From Dehalococcoidia bacterium (lineage in GTDB: Bacteria; Chloroflexota; Dehalococcoidia; Dehalococcoidales; DAOWLH01): a DNA stretch of 5,129 nt. Of this stretch, positions 1 through 5,129 are shown piece by piece. The notes beneath the pieces are model-generated. The model had not been told where the DNA came from. It made no database searches and saw only the letters and a program-made list of their open reading frames with translations. The position numbers and the translations under genes were made by a program. The stretch's first letter is position 1, and each line of letters opens with the position of its first letter. The DNA lies in contig DAOWLH010000093.1 in the NCBI GenBank assembly GCA_030643515.1, forward strand, positions 1-5,129, given 5' to 3'.

Positions 1-2405
1 AGGCTGACATTGGAGGCGCTGTCCACCGCCTGCACCCGCCAGTAATAGGGCTCCTTGTCACTCCGGGTATTCAGCTTTTCCTCCTCGGTGAGGATGTATG
101 CCGAATCGGTAAGGCCCGTCTTCTCAAGAACAATGTTGTTGAAACCAAGATCAATGGCTATCTGGAGAGTGTAGGTCACCGGGCCACTGATATCATTGAT
201 ATCCTGCCAGTCGAAGCCAACCGGCTGTTTGGGCTTAAAGCCCGTCGGAGGTGATAGCGGTACCGGCTGGCCGGGTGCTTCTTTTTCCATGAAGAAATCA
301 AACTGTTCCGTGGTCTGTCCGTCGCTGACCGTTATGGTATGCTCACCGCCGGCGCTTGCCGGGATGGTAAAGACAACCGTGAAGGAACCGCTATCATCGG
401 TGGTGGTAGTTTTTAAGACAACAGGATCGCTCTGGTAGGTAACGGTTACAGGGGAGTTAGCCTGAAAACCGGTACCGCTTAAACTCAACTCCATGCCGAC
501 ATAGCCCGGCTCCAATTCACTGGTGGTCTTGCTGATAATTGCTGTACTCTCGACAGTAACGGAGGAGACTACACTTATAGTGCCGTCGCTGACCTCCACG
601 GCGTAGCTGCCTGCCGGCGTGGCCGGCAGGTCAAAATTGGCGTTGAAGCTGCCGTTGGCGCCGGTGGTTACAATCAGCGGGCTGGTGGATATCAGCGAGT
701 TATCGAATTTAATGGTCACCTGCTTGCTGCCGCCGAAGCCGGTTCCGGCCACCGCCACCGTTGTCCCGGCGATACCGCTTGCCGGGGTCATGGACATCTG
801 GTGCTGAATGGTCAGTATCGCTGTAGCCGAGTTACCGGCTGAATCCAGGGCTAGCACCGTATGCTCTCCCTGGGTGCCCGGCGGAATAGTAAAAATAGCG
901 TTGATGTTGCCGATGTCATCGGTGTTGGCAGTGCCGATACTTACATTATCAATGGCTATGGTTAACGTCCTGTTGGCTCCAAAACCAGTACCGATAATCG
1001 TTATCTGGTCACCGACAAAGCCCGTCCCCGGGGTGATGCTCATCTCCTCGGCAACGGTGTATGGCGCTTCGGCCGAGTTGCCGGTGGCATCCTGAACCTT
1101 TACCGTATGAACACCCTTGGTGCTGGCAGGAACGGTGAATACAGTCGGCCCGAAGCTGCCATTGGTATCGGTGGTGGTGGTGACGACGCCAACATCGTCA
1201 AAGGATATGGTAATGATTGCATTGCCGGCAAAGCCGGTGCCGCTGACACTGACCTCATCGCCAACAAGGCCGGAGACCGGGTCCATGCCCATCTTGTGCT
1301 CTACGGTGAAGGTAGCCGTAGCCGAACTGCCGATATCATCTTCAGCTTTCAATGCATGGGCCCCTTTAACAGCATCGGGCACCACAAAGGTGGCGCTAAA
1401 GGTGCCGCTGGCATTGGTGGTAACTGTAGCCGGTTCAGTGGTAAGCGCTGTGCCATCAATGGTTATGGCAACCACCTTATTAGCGCCAAAGCCGCTGCCG
1501 CTAATGGTCACCTGGTCACCAACAAAGCCCGTCACCGGGTTTATCGCCATCTTTTCGCCAACGTTAAGGGTGGCCGTTTCCAAATTGCCGTCTTCATCCT
1601 CAGCTTCGATCTCATGGGCTCCTCGGCCAGTGGTGGGGATAGTAAACAGGGCGCTGAAGCTCCCTTTGTTATTGGTGGTAACCACGGCCGGGTCGGTGGT
1701 AACGGCCTGGTCATCGAGGGTGAGAGTCACCGTCTGGCTGGCAGCAAAGCCAGTACCGGCAGCCGTTATCTGGTCACCTGCAGCACCGGTAACTGGGTCT
1801 ATGGCAAAGTCCGATAGAACAGTGTAGGTCAAATCATCGGTAGCCCCGACAGCATCAACGCCGATTATGGCATTGTCTCCATTAGGCGCCTCAGGCACAT
1901 TGAAGGTGACATTGTTAATGGTGCCCAATACCGATGATTGCACCGTAGTTACAGTAACGTCATCAAAAAGGATATCCACATCAGAAGAAGCCTGAAAACC
2001 ACCGCCATTCACGGTTACCTGGGCACCAACCTTGCCGGTAGCACCGCTAACGTATGCCAGTTCTGGCGTGATGACAAAAATGGCCTGGCCGAGGCCGCCT
2101 CCCGTGTCCGTTATCCGAACCGTATATGAACCCCGTGGCGTATTGCCAGGTACATTAATGGTGGTACTGATACCACCGCCCACGGCAACAGTGCCACTAC
2201 CTGCCGGATTAGCCCCAAAGGTGATTGAATAGAATTGCCCATCATTGAAACCAAAGCCGACCAGGCTGACTATAGTACCCGGTGGCCCAGACTCAGGAAA
2301 AATCACCACCGTTGCCGCCAGAGCCGTTGTCGCCGGTATAGCAATAAACAGCAAAGAAAGAACGGTAGCCACCGCAACTACACGGTACAATTTGAGATGC
2401 TTCAC
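1..2405 (-). CDS. Secreted multi-domain IPT/TIG-repeat surface protein with FN3-like module (C-terminus beyond window)
   Basis: Reading the minus strand from GTG at 2405 gives 801 uninterrupted codons to the left edge, so the gene is 3'-truncated by the window. The start is supported by GAGGAGG at 2419-2413, 7 nt upstream; a nearer GTG is followed at once by TAG. Residues 1-30 form a signal peptide: KHLKLYR, a hydrophobic core at about 9-24, and an ALA cleavage site before residue 31. Residues 31-707 are eight tandem Ig-like units with the recurring pattern P-x-(S/T)-G-x-x-G-(D/x)-x-(V/I)-x-(I/V)-x-G-x-G-F, then a Gly-Ser-Phe turn, a proline-terminated strand and G-x-H-x-(I/V). Residues 708-801 resemble fibronectin type III, ending in YYWRVQAVD. 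The visible protein has no cysteine and is rich in Thr, Val, Gly and Asp, typical of secreted beta-sandwich proteins. Such proteins usually act in adhesion, the cell wall or polymer binding; the ligand and any C-terminal anchor cannot be seen. Existence of the gene is near certain; its role is inference. Confidence 0.93.
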   Translation of the reverse strand, partial: MKHLKLYRVVAVATVLSLLFIAIPATTALAATVVIFPESGPPGTIVSLVGFGFNDGQFYSITFGANPAGSGTVAVGGGISTTINVPGNTPRGSYTVRITDTGGGLGQAIFVITPELAYVSGATGKVGAQVTVNGGGFQASSDVDILFDDVTVTTVQSSVLGTINNVTFNVPEAPNGDNAIIGVDAVGATDDLTYTVLSDFAIDPVTGAAGDQITAAGTGFAASQTVTLTLDDQAVTTDPAVVTTNNKGSFSALFTIPTTGRGAHEIEAEDEDGNLETATLNVGEKMAINPVTGFVGDQVTISGSGFGANKVVAITIDGTALTTEPATVTTNASGTFSATFVVPDAVKGAHALKAEDDIGSSATATFTVEHKMGMDPVSGLVGDEVSVSGTGFAGNAIITISFDDVGVVTTTTDTNGSFGPTVFTVPASTKGVHTVKVQDATGNSAEAPYTVAEEMSITPGTGFVGDQITIIGTGFGANRTLTIAIDNVSIGTANTDDIGNINAIFTIPPGTQGEHTVLALDSAGNSATAILTIQHQMSMTPASGIAGTTVAVAGTGFGGSKQVTIKFDNSLISTSPLIVTTGANGSFNANFDLPATPAGSYAVEVSDGTISVVSSVTVESTAIISKTTSELEPGYVGMELSLSGTGFQANSPVTVTYQSDPVVLKTTTTDDSGSFTVVFTIPASAGGEHTITVSDGQTTEQFDFFMEKEAPGQPVPLSPPTGFKPKQPVGFDWQDINDISGPVTYTLQIAIDLGFNNIVLEKTGLTDSAYILTEEEKLNTRSDKEPYYWRVQAVDSASNVS
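3..284 (-). other. Fibronectin type III-like module of the surface protein (partial)
   Basis: Residues 708-801 change character from the preceding repeats. They begin with a Pro-rich linker (APGQPVPLSPPTG), then show the FN3-like strand pattern VGFDWQDI, TYTLQIA and PYYWRVQAVDSASN. The only tryptophans in the visible protein are here: DWQD corresponds to the core Trp of an early strand, and the YYWRVQAVD strand is a frequent signature of bacterial FN3 modules in extracellular enzymes and adhesins. The last codons lie outside the window, so whether more modules, a catalytic domain or a membrane anchor follow cannot be told. Confidence 0.7.
285..2315 (-). repeat. Eight tandem IPT/TIG-like domain repeats (coding)
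   Basis: Within the minus-strand surface protein, units of about 82-87 residues follow one another. Approximate nucleotide bounds are R1 2315-2067, R2 2066-1815, R3 1814-1554, R4 1553-1296, R5 1295-1047, R6 1046-801, R7 800-546 and R8 545-285. R3-R7 are the most alike, each opening with a form of D/T/N-P-x-x-G followed by G-D-Q-(V/I)-T and the G-x-G-F-(G/A)-A/G turn. R1, R2 and R8 are more diverged; R2 lacks the G-S-F turn and R1 has a Gly-rich insertion. R4 and R6 remain similar at DNA level around 1505-1540 and 1000-1035. The units appear to have arisen by duplication followed by divergence, so copy number could vary between strains. Unit boundaries are read by eye and may shift by a few residues. 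Confidence 0.85.
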
Positions 2406-2412
2406 TACACTG

Positions 2413-2419
2413 CCTCCTC
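2413..2419 (-). promoter_or_regulatory. Ribosome binding site of the surface-protein gene
   Basis: GAGGAGG on the minus strand lies 7 nt before the GTG at 2405. It decides the start, because a closer GTG at 2410 is followed directly by TAG and no ATG lies near. Confidence 0.85.
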
Positions 2420-2440
2420 AAAACCCTTTTGTTTAATACT

Positions 2441-2470
2441 AGATTAATCGCTAGCAGCCGTCCTTGTCAA
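2441..2470 (-). promoter_or_regulatory. Leftward sigma-70-type promoter for the surface-protein gene
   Basis: On the minus strand a perfect TTGACA (2470-2465) is followed after 18 bp by TAATCT (2446-2441), a weaker -10 box matching TATAAT at three of six positions. The predicted transcript would begin near 2434 and have a leader of about 30 nt containing the GAGGAGG ribosome binding site. The -35 box is convincing; the exact -10 is less certain, because TAGTAT lies a few bases further on but at too long a spacing. Confidence 0.55.
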
Positions 2471-2472
2471 GC

Positions 2473-2495
2473 TAACCGAAGATGACAATAACCGA
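2473..2495. repeat. Direct repeat TAACCGA x2, candidate operator between divergent promoters
   Basis: TAACCGA occurs at 2473-2479 and again at 2489-2495. The start-to-start distance is 16 bp, about one and a half helical turns. The pair sits in the gap between the leftward -35 (2465-2470) and the rightward -35 (2496-2501), where a bound regulator could affect both transcription units. The adjoining HTH protein is an obvious candidate ligand, but that link is inference from position. A 7-bp match could also be chance. Confidence 0.35.
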
Positions 2496-2525
2496 TTGAC
2501 GGTGTTAGAACATATGTGCTACTCT
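2496..2525 (+). promoter_or_regulatory. Rightward promoter of the phage head operon
   Basis: TTGACG (2496-2501) is followed after 18 bp by TACTCT (2520-2525), with a TG at 2517-2518 that makes an extended -10 (TGnTACTCT). A start near 2532 would exclude the GTG at 2516 as a translation start and favours the ATG at 2555 for the first gene. The -10 box matches the consensus at only three positions, so this is a plausible assignment rather than a firm one. Confidence 0.4.
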
Positions 2526-2554
2526 TACTGCAAATAAAGGCCCCCTGGAAAGAT

Positions 2555-2893
2555 ATGAAACTGGAAACAATTATGGACCTTGTGCCTGAGTACTGCCGAT
2601 ATCAGGATGAAGGCTGTGAGCTGGCACAGTCCTGCTTAAACTGCCCTTTCCCCAGCTGCATCTACGATGAGCCCAGGGGCCGGCAGCGTCTGCTCAAGAA
2701 CCACCGTGACTGCCAGATTGTAACCCTGTTTAAAAACGCAGCCGAAGGAGTGCCCGAGCTGGCGATCATCTTCGGTATCAGCCAGCGCACCGTGCAGCGG
2801 GCACTCAAGAACTACAGCACCATTATCCAGCCGGGTAATTCGCCCGGGGAAATAATCATCAGCACTTTTAAGAGAGGTAAAAGATATGAATGA
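2555..2893 (+). CDS. Small Cys-cluster / helix-turn-helix putative DNA-binding protein
   Basis: A 112-residue protein if started at ATG 2555. The N-terminal third carries a cysteine cluster, C14-x6-C21-x5-C27-x2-C30-x4-C35, with the core CLNCPFPSC; another Cys follows at 53. This arrangement suggests a metal site (zinc or Fe-S). Residues about 65-85 (VPELAIIFGISQRTVQRAL) read as a helix-turn-helix with the classic A-x-x-F-G-(I/V)-S-x-x-T-V turn, followed by a basic tail. It is probably a sequence-specific DNA-binding protein: an operon regulator, or a small-terminase-like factor given its place before the portal gene. Neither is proven. It overlaps the portal start by 8 bp, implying translational coupling. 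The start is uncertain: GTG 2516 would add 13 residues but lies upstream of the proposed transcript start, and ATG 2573 would remove six. No ribosome binding site is strong; a weak GGAAAG precedes 2555. Confidence 0.8.
   Translation: MKLETIMDLVPEYCRYQDEGCELAQSCLNCPFPSCIYDEPRGRQRLLKNHRDCQIVTLFKNAAEGVPELAIIFGISQRTVQRALKNYSTIIQPGNSPGEIIISTFKRGKRYE
2871..2877 (+). promoter_or_regulatory. Ribosome binding site of the portal gene
   Basis: AGAGAGG lies 8 nt before ATG 2886, inside the end of the upstream HTH gene. It fixes the portal start and the 8-bp gene overlap (ATGAATGA). Confidence 0.7.
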
Positions 2894-4274
2894 TGGCTTC
2901 ACACCGGACCAGTTAAAACACCGCGATCTAGACAGGCTCAAACAGTACCAGGAGCTACTCGGCTTTTACCACGGCCGGCAGTGGACAGGGCAGATTACCA
3001 GGGGGGAGAAACAGCTGACCTTTAACTACACCAAGGTGGTCATCGACAAGATAGCTTCTTACCTTATGTCTGGCAGGCACTTTACCGCTACCGCTCTGGA
3101 TGATACCGCCGAGTCCCGGGGCAGGGCAAGAGAAGCCGAGGTCTCCCTGGGACAGGTAGCCCAGCAAAACAGCCTGGAGCAACTTGACTTTGAGACCGAG
3201 GTTGACTGCGCCATCCTTGGTGACGCCTGCTTTAAGGTCATCTGGGACAGCCAGCAGAAGCGCATCCGGGTCACCACCCCCGATATACAGGGTGTCTACG
3301 CCTGGTGGCTGGGTGACGATACCTCAAGGGTGTGGCGGGTAGCCTCAAAATATAGCCTGACCGCCGAAGAAGCGGACATGCTACACCAGGTGAAAACCAA
3401 GGGCAAGACAGCCAGTATTGTTGAGCTGTGGACAGACCAGAGTTTTGAACTGTGGCTGGATGACAGCCTGGTAGAGAAAAAAGCCAACCCCTACGGTTTC
3501 ATTCCATTCATCATCTACCCCAATCTGAGGGAGCCTAAAAAATTCTGGGGCAGCTCCGACCTGCCCCAGCTAATGGAGCCGCAAAAAGAGCTAAATCGTG
3601 CTATGAGCCAGCTCTCCCGCATCCTGGAGCTATCGGGCAACCCCATCGCCGTTCTGGAGAACGTGGAGGAGTCCGAGGACATTGCCGTCAGGCCGGGGGC
3701 GGTGTGGAACATTCCGGAGGAAGCCAAGGCTTATCTCCTTGACCTGCTTCAGGGAGGTGGCGTTGGTCTTCACATCCAATACATTGACCTCATATATAGG
3801 ACACTCCACGATGTTGCCGAATCGCCCCGGGCCGCCTTCGGCGGCACCAGTCGGGACCTGTCCGGGGTCGCCCTTGAGATTGAGCTCCAGCCTTTACTGC
3901 AAAAGGTGTGGCGCAAGCGGCTCATCAGGACCGATGTCTATAAGCGCCGCAACCGGCTCATCCTCAAGCTTTTAGAAAAATACCAGAATCAGGACTTCGG
4001 CCGCTATAAACTGGACGTAGTCTGGGGCCCGGTATTACCCCGTGACCTGAGCCGACAGGTGTCCACCGAGCAAACACTGGTGCAGAGCGGCATCCACTCA
4101 AGGCGCCGGGCCATGTCTGAAATAGGCGTTACCGACCCGGAACTGGAATTCGGCAACTGGCTGGAGGAACGAGCGGCCATTCTAAAGATGAACAAAGAAC
4201 TAAGTACCAGACCTTCCAGGGGAGCAGTGAGCGAGAGAGCCCGGCAAACCCCGACGGAGGGTATCGAACAATAA
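2886..4274 (+). CDS. Phage portal protein, SPP1 gp6-like
   Basis: A complete 462-residue protein, close to the usual size of SPP1 gp6-type portals (about 450-510). Portals form a dodecameric ring at one capsid vertex through which DNA is packaged and ejected, and to which the terminase and tail dock. Family marks read here are the N-terminal YQELLGFYHGRQW segment, FNYTKVVIDKIASYLMSG (about 46-63; the conserved N-x-x-K-x-x-V-D-x-x-x-S-Y-x-x-G stretch), the wing region about 110-215 ending in IPFIIYPN, GSSDLPQLMEPQKELNRAMS (about 222-241), GNPIAVL, and LSGVALEIELQPLLQK (about 325-340), which corresponds to the crown/stem helices with the recurrent S-G-x-A-L motif. The C-terminal 30 residues are polar and probably disordered. 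It is followed by scaffold and capsid genes, the normal order. No terminase gene lies directly upstream, which is unusual. No frameshift or missing segment is apparent. Confidence 0.9.
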   Translation: MNDGFTPDQLKHRDLDRLKQYQELLGFYHGRQWTGQITRGEKQLTFNYTKVVIDKIASYLMSGRHFTATALDDTAESRGRAREAEVSLGQVAQQNSLEQLDFETEVDCAILGDACFKVIWDSQQKRIRVTTPDIQGVYAWWLGDDTSRVWRVASKYSLTAEEADMLHQVKTKGKTASIVELWTDQSFELWLDDSLVEKKANPYGFIPFIIYPNLREPKKFWGSSDLPQLMEPQKELNRAMSQLSRILELSGNPIAVLENVEESEDIAVRPGAVWNIPEEAKAYLLDLLQGGGVGLHIQYIDLIYRTLHDVAESPRAAFGGTSRDLSGVALEIELQPLLQKVWRKRLIRTDVYKRRNRLILKLLEKYQNQDFGRYKLDVVWGPVLPRDLSRQVSTEQTLVQSGIHSRRRAMSEIGVTDPELEFGNWLEERAAILKMNKELSTRPSRGAVSERARQTPTEGIEQ

Positions 4275-4277
4275 CCC

Positions 4278-4285
4278 GAGGAGGT
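4278..4285 (+). promoter_or_regulatory. Ribosome binding site that fixes a TTG start
   Basis: GAGGAGGT lies 8 nt before TTG 4294 in the 19-nt gap after the portal stop. The near-perfect Shine-Dalgarno sequence at ideal spacing selects the TTG, since no in-frame ATG or GTG is close by. Confidence 0.8.
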
Positions 4286-4293
4286 AGATTGTT

Positions 4294-4791
4294 TTGGCAG
4301 ATAACAAAAGTGAACCCACTTCTACAGAAGAGAGGCTGAAACGGCTTAAGGCCAAAGCCACCGAGCTTGAAGGGCTGTTAACCCGGAAGAGCCAGGAGGT
4401 GGCTGCCAAAGAAAGGCAAGTCTCCAAGCTGGAGCAGGCTATTACCGAAAGGGATGCCCGGATTGCCACCCTGAAGCAGTCCCTGGCCGAAGCCGAAGAG
4501 CAGCAAAAACAGATGGGTGACAGCCTGGCTCAGGCAGTAACCTGCTACAAAGACATGGTGACCAGTGCCCATCCCCAGTTACCGGCCGAGCTAATTTACG
4601 GTGAAACAATCGAGGCTACCAATGAATCCCTGGCCAAGGCCAAGACTCTGGTAAGTAAGGTAAGGCAAGGGCTTGAGGCCGAGATGATGTCGGCCCGGAT
4701 GCCTTCTGGCGCTCCGGTAAGGACAGCACCAGACCTGTCAGCACTATCGCCGAGGGAAAAGATTCAATATGCCATAGGAGGTAATAAATAA
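4294..4791 (+). CDS. Coiled-coil protein, probable phage capsid scaffolding protein
   Basis: A 165-residue protein starting at TTG behind a strong GAGGAGGT. Residues about 11-85 are a long charged helix rich in Glu, Lys, Gln, Ala and Leu with heptad-like spacing (for example KERQVSKLEQAITERDARIA), predicting a coiled coil. After a break (SAHPQLPAEL) a second helix spans about 103-131. A Pro/Gly/Ala linker then leads to the C-terminal LSPREKIQYAI segment, which could be the short helix that contacts capsid protein. Small, acidic-helical proteins between portal and capsid genes are usually scaffolds that assemble with the procapsid and then leave. No protease motif (ClpP- or U35-type) is visible, so I do not call it a protease or protease-scaffold fusion. 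Assignment rests on position and composition, not on a recognised family. Its stop overlaps the next start by one base. Confidence 0.7.
   Translation: MADNKSEPTSTEERLKRLKAKATELEGLLTRKSQEVAAKERQVSKLEQAITERDARIATLKQSLAEAEEQQKQMGDSLAQAVTCYKDMVTSAHPQLPAELIYGETIEATNESLAKAKTLVSKVRQGLEAEMMSARMPSGAPVRTAPDLSALSPREKIQYAIGGNK
4777..4782 (+). promoter_or_regulatory. Ribosome binding site that points to an ATT start
   Basis: GGAGGT, within the last codons of the scaffold gene, lies 8 nt before ATT 4791 and 14 nt before the next possible start, TTG 4797. An in-frame stop at 4785-4787 rules out anything further upstream except ATA 4788. The spacing therefore favours ATT as the initiation codon. Confidence 0.65.
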
Positions 4792-5129
4792 TTGCTTTGA
4801 CTCTGGCTGAAGCTTCAAAACTATCCAATGACCTTTTAATGCAGGGGGTGGTGGAGACCATCGTCAAAGACTCGCCCGTCCTGCAAAACCTGCCCTTTGT
4901 CGAAATCGTGGGCAACGGCCTGACCTACAACCAGGAAAAGACCCTGCCCAGCATCGACTTCTATGATGTCGGTGATACCTGGGCGGAATCGACGCCCACC
5001 TTTGAACAAATAACCGCCAACCTCAAGATTATGGGCGGCGACGCCGATGTTGACAACTTCCTCAAGACCACCCGGAGCAATACTCAGGACCTGGAGGCGG
5101 CCATCGTTGAGCTTAAGGCCAAGGCGCTC
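4791..5129 (+). CDS. Phage major capsid protein (N-terminal 113 residues; continues beyond window)
   Basis: The frame is open to the right edge, so the gene is 3'-truncated. The translation begins (I/M)ALTLAEASKLSNDLL and continues with ETIVKDSPVLQNLPF (about 22-36), GNGLTYNQE (41-49), the D-V-G-D-T-W-x-E-S-T-P stretch (59-69), LKIMGGDADVDNF (78-90) and TTRSNTQDLEAAIVELKAKA (93-112). I recognise this layout (ESPVL..LPF, a G-N-x-x-x-Y-N-x-E loop and G-G-D-A-D-V-D) from phage major capsid proteins, likely HK97-fold with no obvious cleaved prodomain. It follows the portal and putative scaffold, as expected for the shell subunit. The start is abnormal: ATT 4791 has the best ribosome binding site spacing and gives the expected MALTLAEA start, while TTG 4797 and ATG 4839 are alternatives; the last would lose the first conserved helix. 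Family call is fairly sure, start moderate. Confidence 0.8.
   Translation, partial: MALTLAEASKLSNDLLMQGVVETIVKDSPVLQNLPFVEIVGNGLTYNQEKTLPSIDFYDVGDTWAESTPTFEQITANLKIMGGDADVDNFLKTTRSNTQDLEAAIVELKAKAL

Noticed and set aside
196..1095. Plus-strand open frames across the surface-protein region
   Set aside because: Shadows of the minus-strand gene. The translations are runs of Val/Pro/Leu-rich sequence with no domain logic, while the minus frame is open throughout with clear Ig-like periodicity.
1107..1827. Two overlapping plus-strand open frames of 236 codons each
   Set aside because: They lie antisense to the IPT/TIG gene, in two different frames over the same repeats. Neither has a convincing ribosome binding site, and their low-complexity translations follow from the repeat codon pattern of the real gene.
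2235..2447. Short plus-strand frames over the start of the surface-protein gene
   Set aside because: They run antisense through the signal peptide coding region and the promoter gap, with no ribosome binding site or recognisable product.
2471..2508. CTAAC...GTTAG inverted repeat as a hairpin or terminator
   Set aside because: The arms are only 5 bp with a 27-nt loop and no U-tract, so a stable hairpin or terminator is not credible.
2516..2554. Thirteen-residue N-terminal extension of the HTH protein from GTG 2516
   Set aside because: It lies at or upstream of the proposed transcription start, overlaps the likely -10 box, and reads as LLLLQIKAPWKD with no ribosome binding site.
3682..3975. 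Plus-strand 97-codon frame inside the portal gene
   Set aside because: It lies out of frame within the portal coding sequence. The portal frame carries family motifs across this stretch, and the inner frame shows none.
4294..4791. Possibility that the coiled-coil protein is a capsid maturation protease
   Set aside because: No Ser-His-Asp or ClpP-like motif and too short; composition is that of an extended coiled coil.
2636..4915. Minus-strand frames of 62-101 codons across the phage operon
   Set aside because: All are antisense to well-supported plus-strand genes, are Ser/Leu/Pro-rich, and lack start signals.

Overview
This window looks like bacterial chromosomal DNA of moderately high GC (roughly mid-50s % by eye). 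It holds two transcription units that diverge from a regulatory gap at about 2406-2554. The style of both sides (long cysteine-free IPT/TIG-type surface proteins, and a Cys-rich 'SQRTVQRAL' helix-turn-helix protein beside phage head genes) resembles what I remember from Chloroflexota, Dehalococcoidia-like genomes. That placement is recollection, not a search, and I hold it only moderately.

Left half (1-2405, minus strand): one reading frame stays open for 801 codons and runs off the left edge. It encodes a secreted or surface protein with an N-terminal signal peptide, eight tandem immunoglobulin-like (IPT/TIG-like) units of about 82-87 residues, and then a fibronectin type III-like module cut by the window edge. 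It starts with GTG behind a strong GAGGAGG ribosome binding site. The long plus-strand frames across this region are antisense shadows.

Middle (2406-2554): a divergent intergenic region with a good leftward promoter (perfect TTGACA), a plausible rightward promoter with an extended -10, and a 7-bp direct repeat (TAACCGA twice, offset 16 bp) between the two -35 boxes. The repeat is a candidate operator.

Right half (2555-5129, plus strand): a tightly packed phage head-morphogenesis operon. In order it holds a small Cys-cluster/HTH protein, an SPP1 gp6-like portal protein (overlapping the previous gene by 8 bp), a coiled-coil protein in the scaffold position (TTG start), and the first 113 codons of a major capsid protein. 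The capsid frame has an optimally placed Shine-Dalgarno sequence but apparently an ATT start codon in a TAATT stop/start overlap. This is a capsid-building cassette: the portal would form the unique vertex, the coiled-coil protein would guide assembly, and the capsid protein would form the shell.

No terminase gene lies immediately upstream of the portal, where it usually sits. Its place is taken by the Cys/HTH protein, and beyond that by the divergent surface-protein gene. I see no tRNA, rRNA, CRISPR array, insertion sequence or convincing transcription terminator.
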